Source: Clostridia bacterium
GTDB lineage: Bacteria > Bacillota_A > Clostridia > UBA1212
DNA: 5,173 nucleotides
Direction of reading: 5' to 3'
Assembly: GCA_017464985.1 (NCBI GenBank)
Contig: JAFTXL010000032.1
Location: 1-5,173 of the forward strand
The notes beneath the pieces were generated by a model that worked only from the letters and a program-made list of their open reading frames with translations, searched no databases and had not been told where the DNA came from. Below are positions 1 through 5,173 of the stretch, one piece after another; the stretch's first letter is position 1, and every line of letters starts with the position of its first letter. The translations under genes and the position numbers were made by a program.

Positions 1-161
1 AGTTCCAAAATATTCTGCACATGCTCTATTTTCGAATAATCAATCTCTTCATTTTGATTTAGGGCACAAGAAATAAACTTGCCATTTACCATATTAAATG
101 CAAGTCCATATTCCTCTTGTGGTATTAAATTGTATATCCAATTTTCAGACCAATTAGGCAT
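1..161 (-). CDS. Unrecognised protein, N-terminal 53 residues only (second gene of putative defence operon)
   Basis: An ATG at 161 (reading leftwards) is preceded by a perfect AGGAGG (173-168) with a 6-base spacer. The frame stays open for 53 codons to the window edge, so the gene is 3'-truncated. The protein begins MPNWSENWIYNLIPQEEYG and continues through AFNMVNGKFISCALNQ. It has no signal peptide, membrane segment or catalytic motif in the visible part, and I do not recognise the family. The ribosome binding site overlaps the stop codon of the upstream nuclease-like gene (TAG at 174-172), so the two are almost certainly co-transcribed and perhaps translationally coupled. If the upstream gene is HamA-like, a helicase (HamB-like) would be the expected partner, but nothing visible here proves that. 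That a gene starts here is well supported; its function is unknown. Confidence 0.8.
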   Translation of the reverse strand, partial: MPNWSENWIYNLIPQEEYGLAFNMVNGKFISCALNQNEEIDYSKIEHVQNILE

Positions 162-171
162 AAAATACCTC

Positions 172-585
172 CTAAATCAACTGTTCCCATGCTCTACTTT
201 TCATTTTATAGTTCGAATAAACTGCTAGCAACTGAACGTTTTGCTGTCCATCAATCTTCTTCTTTAAATCTTTATATCGATTTTTCAAATCAAGTTCATC
301 CGGATTTGTATCTCTTACCAAAACGCCAATCAGTTGAACATTATTTCTATCTTTCACATAATTTTGCATTGCTTCTCTGATATACTCTCTTACCAATGAA
401 TCTTGATCCGAATTACACTTAAAAAATAACCATCTCACTAAATAATTTAACTTATCCGGCCTTGTGCTTAATTCAGCTAATTGATCAATCATTCCGGTTG
501 GACCATACATAACACTGGGAGGTGCCGACTGTTCCTCAGATGTTTTAACCTCTCCAAACAAAAAATTAACAGCACCATCTTCCAT
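172..585 (-). CDS. C-terminal segment of the interrupted nuclease-like gene
   Basis: This segment encodes 137 residues from ATG 585 to TAG 174-172, in the same frame as the upstream segment. It begins MEDGAVNFLFGEVKTS and carries the Glu and Lys of the nuclease motif, followed by a mostly helical, charged region (NYLVRWLFFKC; QNYVKDRNNVQLIGVLVRDT) with no membrane segment. The ATG has only a weak upstream GGA at 597-595, so independent initiation would be poor. It is probably the distal half of one original gene rather than a separate subunit. The stop overlaps the AGGAGG of the next gene. Confidence 0.55.
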   Translation of the reverse strand: MEDGAVNFLFGEVKTSEEQSAPPSVMYGPTGMIDQLAELSTRPDKLNYLVRWLFFKCNSDQDSLVREYIREAMQNYVKDRNNVQLIGVLVRDTNPDELDLKNRYKDLKKKIDGQQNVQLLAVYSNYKMKSRAWEQLI

Positions 586-600
586 CTCAATAAATCCGAC

Positions 601-963
601 TCAATCTGCACCTGTATTATTACTATTTGGATTTTTTAAATCTCTGTCACTATTATATGTAAATTTTACGTTATATCTGCTTTCTACTATCTTTTCGGCT
701 ACTAATTCTCCAATTCTAAAATTGCTCACCTTGGGCATTGTATTAAAGACTGCCTGTAAATTTACTGAATTAAAACCAGTCATATCTACAGCAATTTCTA
801 TCATCTGAGAATTGTATTCTTCATCCTTATATGCAGGAGATATTGTTTGCTTCAAAAAATCAGGAAATGCATCTTTTGTAAACAAAACACCTTCATACGC
901 TAAATTTCCATTTTCATCTCGCTCTTCATACACTACTTTTAATGAGATTTCATTTGCTTCCAC
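601..963 (-). CDS. N-terminal segment of the interrupted nuclease-like gene (GTG start)
   Basis: This segment encodes 120 residues ending at the premature TGA. An ATG at 990 would also open the frame, but a GGAGGGG (975-969) sits inside that longer version, 5 bases before GTG 963. The promoter -10 box at 1005-1000 also puts the likely transcript start near 993, leaving no leader for the ATG. GTG 963 is therefore preferred. The segment includes FRIGELVAEKIVESRYNVKF, a helical stretch that in such nucleases precedes the catalytic core, and it ends with the candidate metal-binding Asp. As a separate protein it lacks the E-x-K pair and should not be catalytic. Confidence 0.6.
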   Translation of the reverse strand: MEANEISLKVVYEERDENGNLAYEGVLFTKDAFPDFLKQTISPAYKDEEYNSQMIEIAVDMTGFNSVNLQAVFNTMPKVSNFRIGELVAEKIVESRYNVKFTYNSDRDLKNPNSNNTGAD

Positions 964-999
964 ATTATCCCCTCCATCTGCGCAAAGCATTCTGCAATT

Positions 1000-1030
1000 A
1001 TTATATCATACTTTGTCCCAAATACACCAA
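1000..1030 (-). promoter_or_regulatory. Extended -10 promoter for the nuclease-like operon
   Basis: Reading leftwards, TGATATAAT (1008-1000) is a TGn-extended consensus -10. A poor -35 candidate, TTGGTG (1030-1025), sits 19 bases upstream. The expected transcript start near 993 leaves about 30 bases of leader containing the GGAGGGG ribosome binding site for GTG 963. Confidence 0.55.
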
Positions 1031-1298
1031 TTAAATAGTAAAATCAACTAAAAAGTTAGCTGCCTTTTCAAATAGAATCATCCACATAATATAATCAGAT
1101 ATGTTCTTATACCCATTTCATTTTTGTTATCGTAGTACATCGAACTGTCCTTTCTACAAGAAGAAATCGATGCAAATTTCAGCATATCAATAAGTTCAGC
1201 AATATGTTGCATCATCAACCGAATCCTGTGAAGCGACTTTTTCTGCATCTTTCTATAGCAATTACTTCAATAACATCAGCAAATCCTGTATTTCACTT
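1031..1298. other. Gene-poor spacer with short coding-looking fragments
   Basis: No convincing gene is present between the esterase stop and the nuclease promoter. On the minus strand an ATG frame from 1248 to 1078 encodes 56 residues (starting MQKKSLHRIRLMMQHIAELI and including NKNEMGIRTYL) but has no usable ribosome binding site. In a second frame, just after the esterase stop, about 23 codons read NTGFADVIEVIAIERCRK and on to a TGA near 1215. The two overlap near 1215-1248. They could be a decayed, frameshifted gene or chance. No strong G+C-rich terminator hairpin is seen: only a 4-pair AACT/AGTT stem near 1045-1060, too weak to call. Confidence 0.4.
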
Positions 1299-2774
1299 TC
1301 AAACCCTCACCATAAACGCCACGCACGGAAGTCCTACTGAATTTCTCAAATCTGCATTTTTAGCAGTAATCAGATTTGACATCGCATATCCTACATATGA
1401 CGTATCGGCATTCTCCGGAACTGTGACTTTGATTGAGGCCTTTCCGGTTATTACAGCTTTTGCAGGCATACGCTTGTCATATTCACCGCAGAAGAAACCG
1501 TGTACCTCTCTGCCTACGCTTTCTTCTGCCGTATAACCTGTCACGGCAAGACCGCTGCCGACATGCTCAAACTCAATTATAATATGCTTTTTATCATAAG
1601 TAAGTCTCACTGTTTCAGGCATAGGAGAATGAATTTCTTCTGCGGTTCTTATGCCGTATTCCTTATCAAGTACAACTGCCGCAACGCGCTGCGCAAGCTC
1701 AAATTTACGGGGAGAATGAGCCCAATCCTCATAATCTGCCGGGGCACCTAAATCCATATCAACAGTAAGAGTTGAGTTCGGGATTGCTTTAAGCGCATCA
1801 AACTGCCGCGCACGTACAATAACGTGCCACGGAAAGCACTGCTGACCCTCTGTCCGATAATCCGAAAGCTGAATATTATAAAAAGGAAAATCAAATCCGA
1901 AGCTTTTGCGCTCGTCCTCGACAAGCATGGCAAGCTCGCTTGTATACCTCTCCGAAAATGTCCTGTCACAGCTTTCGCTTTCACCCTGAAAAAATATCAT
2001 TGCTTTAAAAGGAAGCCTGAGAAAGGGATAAATCAACGTATTGTAGTATCCTGCCTGACGCACATTTGCGCCGAAATCATATCCCATCAAATGAGCAAGT
2101 TCCTCCGGTACAAGCTCGCGTATGCAGGCACCGCCTGCTGCTATCATCACAAGACCCAAAGGAACATCAATATGCTGCATAAGCTCACGGGCAAAATACC
2201 ATCCGACAGCAGAAAATTCACGTGAAGCCTCTTCGCCCGGCAATTTCCACCGCCAATCAGAATTTATTATGTCACGCTGCGGCTCATTGCAGAATTCCTG
2301 ATGCGTATAAACATACTCCCGTGTCTGCGCAAAAAGTCTGAACGGATCTGCTTCGGAGAATTCTACATTCGGTGTCAGCGAAAGGCACGGTGCCAAATTA
2401 AGCTCCGCATTCGACTGACCGCCGATCATCCATACATCGCCGATAAGAATATCTTCAAATACAGCCGAATGTCCGCGGTCATCGTAAATTTCAAGTACCT
2501 GCGGCTCTTTAGTATACGGTCTTGCCGGAAATCTTAATATCCATTCATTATCGGCATTTACTTCCGAGATTGCTGTGTCACCCATGAAGTTTGCGGATAC
2601 CTTGCTGCCCGCTTTGTCAGAAAAGCCCCAAATCACTATTTCTTTATCTCTCTGCAAAACCATGTGAGAAGAAAATACGCCTGAAACCTTAAATACAGGA
2701 CAAACCCATATACTGCATCCTGTACGTTCTGCTTTTTTCTTTTCATTTGTAGGAAGTGCCATATTTTCAGTCAT
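1299..2774 (-). CDS. Sialate O-acetylesterase-like SGNH carbohydrate esterase
   Basis: This 491-residue protein should remove O-acetyl groups from sugars (sialic acids or acetylated plant oligosaccharides). Family signatures are clear: VFSSHMVLQRDKEIVIWGFS near residues 33-52, GDVWMIGGQSN at 112-122 with nucleophile Ser121, FFQGESES at 261-268, and DWAHSPRK at 350-357 with the likely catalytic His353 and Asp350. A beta-sandwich-like tail (about 385-491) closes the protein, and the length is normal for the family. The start ATG 2774 has AGGGGA (2788-2783) 8 bases upstream. The first 27 or so residues are polar (NEKKKAER), with no hydrophobic signal peptide, so the enzyme is probably cytoplasmic and works on imported oligosaccharides. 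GQSN is followed by Ala rather than the more usual Met. It lies 64 bases after the HD gene on the same strand, probably in one operon. The stop is TGA (1301-1299). The substrate is not readable from sequence. Confidence 0.9.
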   Translation of the reverse strand: MTENMALPTNEKKKAERTGCSIWVCPVFKVSGVFSSHMVLQRDKEIVIWGFSDKAGSKVSANFMGDTAISEVNADNEWILRFPARPYTKEPQVLEIYDDRGHSAVFEDILIGDVWMIGGQSNAELNLAPCLSLTPNVEFSEADPFRLFAQTREYVYTHQEFCNEPQRDIINSDWRWKLPGEEASREFSAVGWYFARELMQHIDVPLGLVMIAAGGACIRELVPEELAHLMGYDFGANVRQAGYYNTLIYPFLRLPFKAMIFFQGESESCDRTFSERYTSELAMLVEDERKSFGFDFPFYNIQLSDYRTEGQQCFPWHVIVRARQFDALKAIPNSTLTVDMDLGAPADYEDWAHSPRKFELAQRVAAVVLDKEYGIRTAEEIHSPMPETVRLTYDKKHIIIEFEHVGSGLAVTGYTAEESVGREVHGFFCGEYDKRMPAKAVITGKASIKVTVPENADTSYVGYAMSNLITAKNADLRNSVGLPCVAFMVRV

Positions 2775-2838
2775 AATAAAAATCCCCTATCAATCGCATA
2801 ATAATACGTTCTCTTATCACTCGATATTTAAATTTATT

Positions 2839-3390
2839 TTACTCAATGTTCTTTTTATCAATTTTCCAATTATCCACAGGCTCATATATCAGAGAAAGTT
2901 CCGCAATCGGATTTTCCATATACTCCGCAAGAGCTCTTACAGCAGTTGGAATTTCCGGAGAAAAATCCATATACCAATCCAGAGTTTCAAGAACATATTT
3001 CCTCTTAAAATCCTCACTTGAAACAACTGCGCTCCTCAGATTATGCAAGCGGTCAGCGCCTTTTATAACAAAAGCCATTTTATTTTTGCGAATATCTGAC
3101 ACATACTCACCCATCACATAGCCTTTCTTTTTTGTAAGCAGTTTGACAGCCTCCAAAACTTCCTCTCCGCCGATTGATAATATTTCATCCTCTTTTGCGT
3201 CGGTATCCTCCAAAAGGTCATGAAACAGCGCCGCAATCTGATATTCTGTATCATAACCGCTTTCTTTTACAATCTCCGCAACCGCCACAGGATGAGTAAT
3301 GTACGGAAGTCCGCCTATTCTGAACTGTCCTTTGTGTTTTTTCGCTGCAAATTCAAGTGCTGATCTATATCTTTTTTCATTTGAATCCAA
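2839..3390 (-). CDS. Single-domain RelA/SpoT-type HD hydrolase (possible small alarmone hydrolase)
   Basis: This 183-residue protein carries the Mn-dependent HD domain of SpoT/Rel/MESH1 enzymes, which in that family removes pyrophosphate from (p)ppGpp. Visible motifs: KHKGQFRIGGLPYITHP at 18-34 with His33, AALFHDLLEDT at 53-63 (His57, Asp58, and the Glu61-Asp62 pair typical of active hydrolases), and KGADRLHNL at 110-118 with Asp113. There is no synthetase, TGS or ACT domain, so it is a stand-alone hydrolase; a different nucleotide substrate is possible. The start is TTG 3390 with AGAGGTG (3407-3401) 10 bases upstream; the nearby ATG triplets are out of frame or meet stops at once. It is the first gene of a probable operon with the acetylesterase and is divergent from azlC. 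The HD family call is firm; the ppGpp substrate is inferred. Confidence 0.88.
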   Translation of the reverse strand: MDSNEKRYRSALEFAAKKHKGQFRIGGLPYITHPVAVAEIVKESGYDTEYQIAALFHDLLEDTDAKEDEILSIGGEEVLEAVKLLTKKKGYVMGEYVSDIRKNKMAFVIKGADRLHNLRSAVVSSEDFKRKYVLETLDWYMDFSPEIPTAVRALAEYMENPIAELSLIYEPVDNWKIDKKNIE

Positions 3391-3448
3391 TATTATAAAG
3401 CACCTCTCATTCCGTGATACTTATCAAATAGACTTTCAGCCTGTTTTA

Positions 3449-3463
3449 GATGCTGTACGCATC
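3449..3463. repeat. Small inverted repeat in the HD-gene leader
   Basis: GATGC-N5-GCATC is a perfect 5-base-pair inverted repeat with a 5-base gap, flanked on both sides by GTTTTA/GTTTTAT. It lies downstream of the HD promoter and could form a small leader hairpin or an operator. It is too short to be sure it matters. Confidence 0.3.
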
Positions 3464-3485
3464 GTTTTATACAATTTGTTTTTTA

Positions 3486-3517
3486 ATTATATCACACAAA
3501 AGAAAAAACACGTACAA
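3486..3517 (-). promoter_or_regulatory. Promoter of the HD hydrolase-esterase operon
   Basis: Reading leftwards, the -35 candidate is TTGTAC (3517-3512), then a 20-base spacer and a TGn-extended -10, TGATATAAT (3494-3486). This is the same 9-base -10 as at the nuclease promoter. The leader to TTG 3390 would be about 90 bases. The long spacer makes the -35 doubtful, but the extended -10 could compensate. Confidence 0.5.
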
Positions 3518-3524
3518 TAAGTAT

Positions 3525-3555
3525 TTGTATTTTAATTTACAAAATGTGTTATAAT
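3525..3555 (+). promoter_or_regulatory. Promoter of azlCD
   Basis: TTGTAT (3525-3530) is a possible -35, followed after 19 bases by TATAAT (3550-3555) with an upstream TG at 3547-3548 (extended -10). The expected transcript start near 3562 gives a leader of about 30 bases to ATG 3592. Its -35 faces that of the divergent HD promoter across 7 bases. Confidence 0.55.
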
Positions 3556-3591
3556 TGCATGTCAGTGTAAGTCATGAAGGAGTCTTTTGAA

Positions 3592-4332
3592 ATGCATTCA
3601 AAAAACGCAGTACAAAAAAAGAATAACTTGGCGAATTACCTCTCCGGTTTAAAGACAGGAATACCTATAGCGCTCGGATATTTTGCCGTATCTCTTTCAC
3701 TGGGAATATCCGCAAAAAGCGCGGGACTCTCCCCGTTTCAAGCGACACTCACAAGTCTTCTCGTAAATGCGTCAGCCGGCGAATATGCCGCATTCACACT
3801 TATCGCCGCAAGCGCAAGTTACGTTGAAATCGCAATTATGGAAATAATCGCAAACGCGCGTTATTTTCTTATGTCCTGCTCGCTGAGTCAAAAATTTTCT
3901 CCTGACGAAAAGCTGTATCACAGACTTATAGTCGGTTTTTCTCTTACTGATGAATTATTCGGCGCTACTGTTACACGTCACGGCATGGCAAATCCGTTTT
4001 TCTGTTACGGTATTATGACAATCGCAATACCCGGATGGGCAAGCGGTACATGCATCGGCGTACTTTTAGGAAACGCATTGCCGGCAAACATCGTTACAGC
4101 CCTCGGAGTCAGCCTTTACGGAATGTTTCTTGCAGTCATTATTCCTGCTGCCCGAAAAAATAAAATTATTTTCGGACTTATAACAGTCTCAATGCTTGCA
4201 AGCTATCTGTGTACTGTAATCCCCGGAATTAAAGACATCTCGTCCGGAATTATCACAATCATTCTCACGCTTGTCATATCTTCCGCTGCCGCAATTCTTT
4301 TCCCCGTAAAGGAGGATGACGATGAAAAATAA
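3592..4332 (+). CDS. azlC: AzlC family branched-chain amino acid exporter, large subunit
   Basis: This 246-residue membrane protein, together with AzlD, forms the export system for branched-chain amino acids (and toxic analogues) known from Bacillus azlCD and E. coli ygaZH. Hydrophobic segments lie at roughly 22-43, 48-72, 76-98, 135-160, 165-186, 191-212 and 217-238. Typical AzlC features are IANARYFLMSCSLSQ at 86-100, SLTDELFGA at 117-125, and the Ala/Gly-rich helices around NASAGEYAAF. ATG 3574 also opens the frame, but AAGGAG (3577-3582) lies inside that longer version, exactly 9 bases before ATG 3592, and 3574 has no site of its own. The start is therefore placed at 3592. The protein ends in an acidic tail (EDDDEK). 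It overlaps azlD by 11 bases, as is usual for this pair. The family is firm; the substrate is assigned by family. Confidence 0.92.
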   Translation: MHSKNAVQKKNNLANYLSGLKTGIPIALGYFAVSLSLGISAKSAGLSPFQATLTSLLVNASAGEYAAFTLIAASASYVEIAIMEIIANARYFLMSCSLSQKFSPDEKLYHRLIVGFSLTDELFGATVTRHGMANPFFCYGIMTIAIPGWASGTCIGVLLGNALPANIVTALGVSLYGMFLAVIIPAARKNKIIFGLITVSMLASYLCTVIPGIKDISSGIITIILTLVISSAAAILFPVKEDDDEK

Positions 4333-4627
4333 CGTATACATTTACATATTTATCATTGCTGCCGTAACATATGCTTTGCGTGTAATTCCTCTGACAGTTT
4401 TCAAGAAACCTATAAAGAGCAGATTTATAAAATCATTTTTATACTATCTTCCGTATGTAACCCTTACGGTTATGACATTCCCCGCGATAATATACGCAAC
4501 GGAAAGCGTATACACCGGCATTGCCGCGCTTGCAATCGGAATCATCACTGCATGGTTCAGCAACAATTTGTTTGTCGTTGCGCTTTCAACATCACTGGTA
4601 GTATACATATTGGAATTGTTTATATAA
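4322..4627 (+). CDS. azlD: AzlD family branched-chain amino acid exporter, small subunit
   Basis: This 101-residue protein has about four hydrophobic segments (5-24, 41-59, 63-80, 83-100). It partners AzlC in the inner-membrane exporter. Family features are ALRVIPL at 18-24 (the Arg-x-x-Pro of AzlD) and YLPYVTLTVMTFPAI at 42-56. ATG 4316 directly abuts the AAAGGAGG ribosome binding site (4308-4315), leaving no spacer, whereas ATG 4322 has the ideal 6 bases, so 4322 is chosen. The ribosome binding site lies within azlC and the genes overlap by 11 bases, suggesting translational coupling. The last codons and the TAA are part of a 26-base palindrome. Confidence 0.9.
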   Translation: MKNNVYIYIFIIAAVTYALRVIPLTVFKKPIKSRFIKSFLYYLPYVTLTVMTFPAIIYATESVYTGIAALAIGIITAWFSNNLFVVALSTSLVVYILELFI

Positions 4628-4636
4628 ACAATTCCA
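4611..4636. repeat. 26-base perfect palindrome across the azlD stop codon
   Basis: TGGAATTGTTT is followed by ATAT and then its exact reverse complement. In RNA this gives an 11-pair stem with a 4-base loop, containing the last azlD codons and the TAA (4625-4627). No U-run follows on either strand and the stem is A/U-rich, so it is not a classic intrinsic terminator. It may be a 3'-end mRNA stabiliser, a weak bidirectional terminator or a protein-binding site. Confidence 0.75.
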
Positions 4637-4715
4637 TACCGTTTATTTGTGTCTAAATATATGTCAGAACACATGTCGAAATCCGGCGAAAAAAGTATTG
4701 CTTTTAATCAAGGCT

Positions 4716-4740
4716 TATAATAAACTTACTTGTGTATAAT
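4716..4740 (+). promoter_or_regulatory. Candidate -10 boxes upstream of the SPFH gene
   Basis: Two perfect TATAAT hexamers occur at 4716-4721 and 4735-4740. Neither has a good -35 at 16-18 bases: TTGCTT at 4698-4703 is only 12 bases from the first. One of them probably drives the SPFH gene. The rest of the azlD-SPFH spacer holds nothing else I can identify. Confidence 0.35.
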
Positions 4741-4764
4741 TATTCTAAATACGGGGGTAAAAAA

Positions 4765-5173
4765 ATGGCTTTAATCGATGTTGTAAAATTCAACGGTCTT
4801 GCATCTAAGGACTGGCTTATATACAAACACTATGCAGAAGATCTTTCTACCGCCACACAGCTTATCGTAAATGAAGGACAGGCAGCTGTTCTTTTGAAAG
4901 GCGGTCAGATTTGTGACGTATTCGGACCCGGTACACATACTCTTGCTACCGGAAACATTCCGATTCTTAATAAACTTATCAATCTTCCGTTTGGTGGAAA
5001 AACACCTTTTACTGCTGAGATTTACTATATAAATACAGCAACAAAACTTGATCTTACTTGGGGAACATCAGACCCTATTTCGCTGATAGATCCTAAATAT
5101 CATGTACGTCTGCGTGTCCGCGCTTTCGGGCAGGTCGGTCTGAAAATATCAAACATAGAACATTTCATAAAAG
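4765..5173 (+). CDS. YdjI-like SPFH/virion core family protein, N-terminal part
   Basis: An ATG at 4765 follows GGGGG (4753-4757) by 7 bases, and the frame is open to the window edge (136 codons, 3' end missing). The protein starts MALIDVVKFNGLASKDWLIY and contains QLIVNEGQAAVLLKGG (32-47), DVFGPGTHTLATGNIP (51-66), LINLPFGGKTPFTAEIYYIN (71-90) and WGTSDPI (99-105). These match the SPFH (band 7) domain of the family named virion core protein/YdjI. In Bacillus subtilis, YdjI works with membrane proteins YdjG and YdjH in envelope stress and PspA recruitment. Full-length members usually end in zinc-ribbon or disordered segments, not visible here. There is no signal peptide, so it should be cytoplasmic and membrane-recruited. 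It is separate from azlCD by spacing and probably has its own promoter. Confidence 0.88.
   Translation, partial: MALIDVVKFNGLASKDWLIYKHYAEDLSTATQLIVNEGQAAVLLKGGQICDVFGPGTHTLATGNIPILNKLINLPFGGKTPFTAEIYYINTATKLDLTWGTSDPISLIDPKYHVRLRVRAFGQVGLKISNIEHFIK

Larger units (their letters stand above)
172..963 (-). pseudogene. PD-(D/E)XK nuclease-like gene (HamA/DUF1837-like), interrupted by an in-frame TGA
   Basis: Two open segments, 963-601 and 585-172, lie in the same frame and are separated by one TGA (603-601) and five further sense codons. Read through, they give a 263-residue protein, close to the size of HamA-type nucleases. Counting from GTG 963, the segment before the stop ends in NNTGAD (Asp120). 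After the stop comes VGFIE and then FGEVKTS with Glu138 and Lys140. The D-x17-E-x-K pattern is that of PD-(D/E)XK endonucleases, and the following PPSVMYGPTGMIDQL also looks typical of this family. No other disruption is visible, so the lesion is recent, is suppressed by readthrough, or is a sequencing error. TTA(Leu)>TGA or TGG(Trp)>TGA would each need one substitution. TGA is a genuine stop in the nearby esterase gene, so a recoded genetic code is unlikely. In Hachiman, HamA is a DNase held by the helicase HamB; that assignment here is an inference from motif and layout. Confidence 0.62.

Noticed and set aside
189..380. Plus-strand open frame of 63 codons opposite the nuclease C-terminal half
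   Set aside because: It is antisense to a segment with clear family-like protein sequence and has no ribosome binding site.
601..603. TGA read as selenocysteine or as Trp under a variant genetic code
   Set aside because: No clear hairpin follows the codon, nothing else suggests a selenoprotein, and TGA ends the esterase gene normally.
1045..1062. Possible terminator (AACT-TTTT-AGTT) for the esterase operon
   Set aside because: The stem is only four pairs and A/T-rich, and the T-rich run is in the loop rather than after the stem.
1204..1536. Plus-strand frame of 110 codons crossing the esterase 3' end
   Set aside because: Most of it is antisense to the esterase, it has no ribosome binding site, and the composition is not protein-like.
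1748..2537. Several open frames on both strands inside the acetylesterase gene (1748-1984 minus; 1824-2225 and 2301-2537 plus)
   Set aside because: All are shadows of a gene whose motifs are unmistakable; their translations are Arg/Lys/Cys-rich without domain signatures.
4444..4674. Minus-strand frame of 76 codons opposite azlD
   Set aside because: It is antisense to a recognisable AzlD and has no supporting start signal.
4640..4675. Loose TGTGT...ACACA inverted repeat and repeated ATGTC between azlD and the SPFH gene
   Set aside because: The matches are only five bases with a long gap, which is expected by chance in such a spacer.

Overview
The window looks like chromosomal DNA from a low-G+C Gram-positive bacterium, most likely a gut or rumen clostridium (Oscillospiraceae/Lachnospiraceae type). 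The signs are purine-rich AGGAGG-type ribosome binding sites, TGnTATAAT extended -10 promoters, A/T-rich spacers, and gene families common there: a cytoplasmic sialate O-acetylesterase-like enzyme, AzlC/AzlD, and a YdjI-like SPFH protein. The genus cannot be fixed from the sequence.

Left part (1 to about 1030, minus strand): a visibly more A/T-rich block with its own extended -10 promoter. It holds a PD-(D/E)XK nuclease-like gene resembling HamA/DUF1837 of the Hachiman defence system. The gene is cut in two by one in-frame TGA directly after the candidate catalytic Asp and before the E-x-K pair. Its final stop overlaps the ribosome binding site of a second gene that runs off the window, so the two form a tight operon, plausibly an anti-phage locus. 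This is the most interesting item in the window.

Middle (1031-3573): about 270 bases without a firm gene follow, with short coding-looking fragments in two frames. Next comes a minus-strand pair transcribed from about 3480 downward: a single-domain RelA/SpoT-type HD hydrolase (TTG start), then 64 bases later the acetylesterase (no signal peptide). The HD gene is divergent from azlC. The two promoters lie back to back and their -35 boxes form an inverted repeat.

Right part (3574-5173, plus strand): azlC and azlD overlap and encode the two subunits of a branched-chain amino acid exporter. A 26-base perfect palindrome covers the azlD stop codon. After a 137-base spacer comes the 5' part of a YdjI-like SPFH/virion-core family gene, cut by the window edge.

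Start sites were revised from ribosome binding site positions for the nuclease (GTG 963), azlC (ATG 3592) and azlD (ATG 4322). All calls come from reading the sequence; no database search was made.
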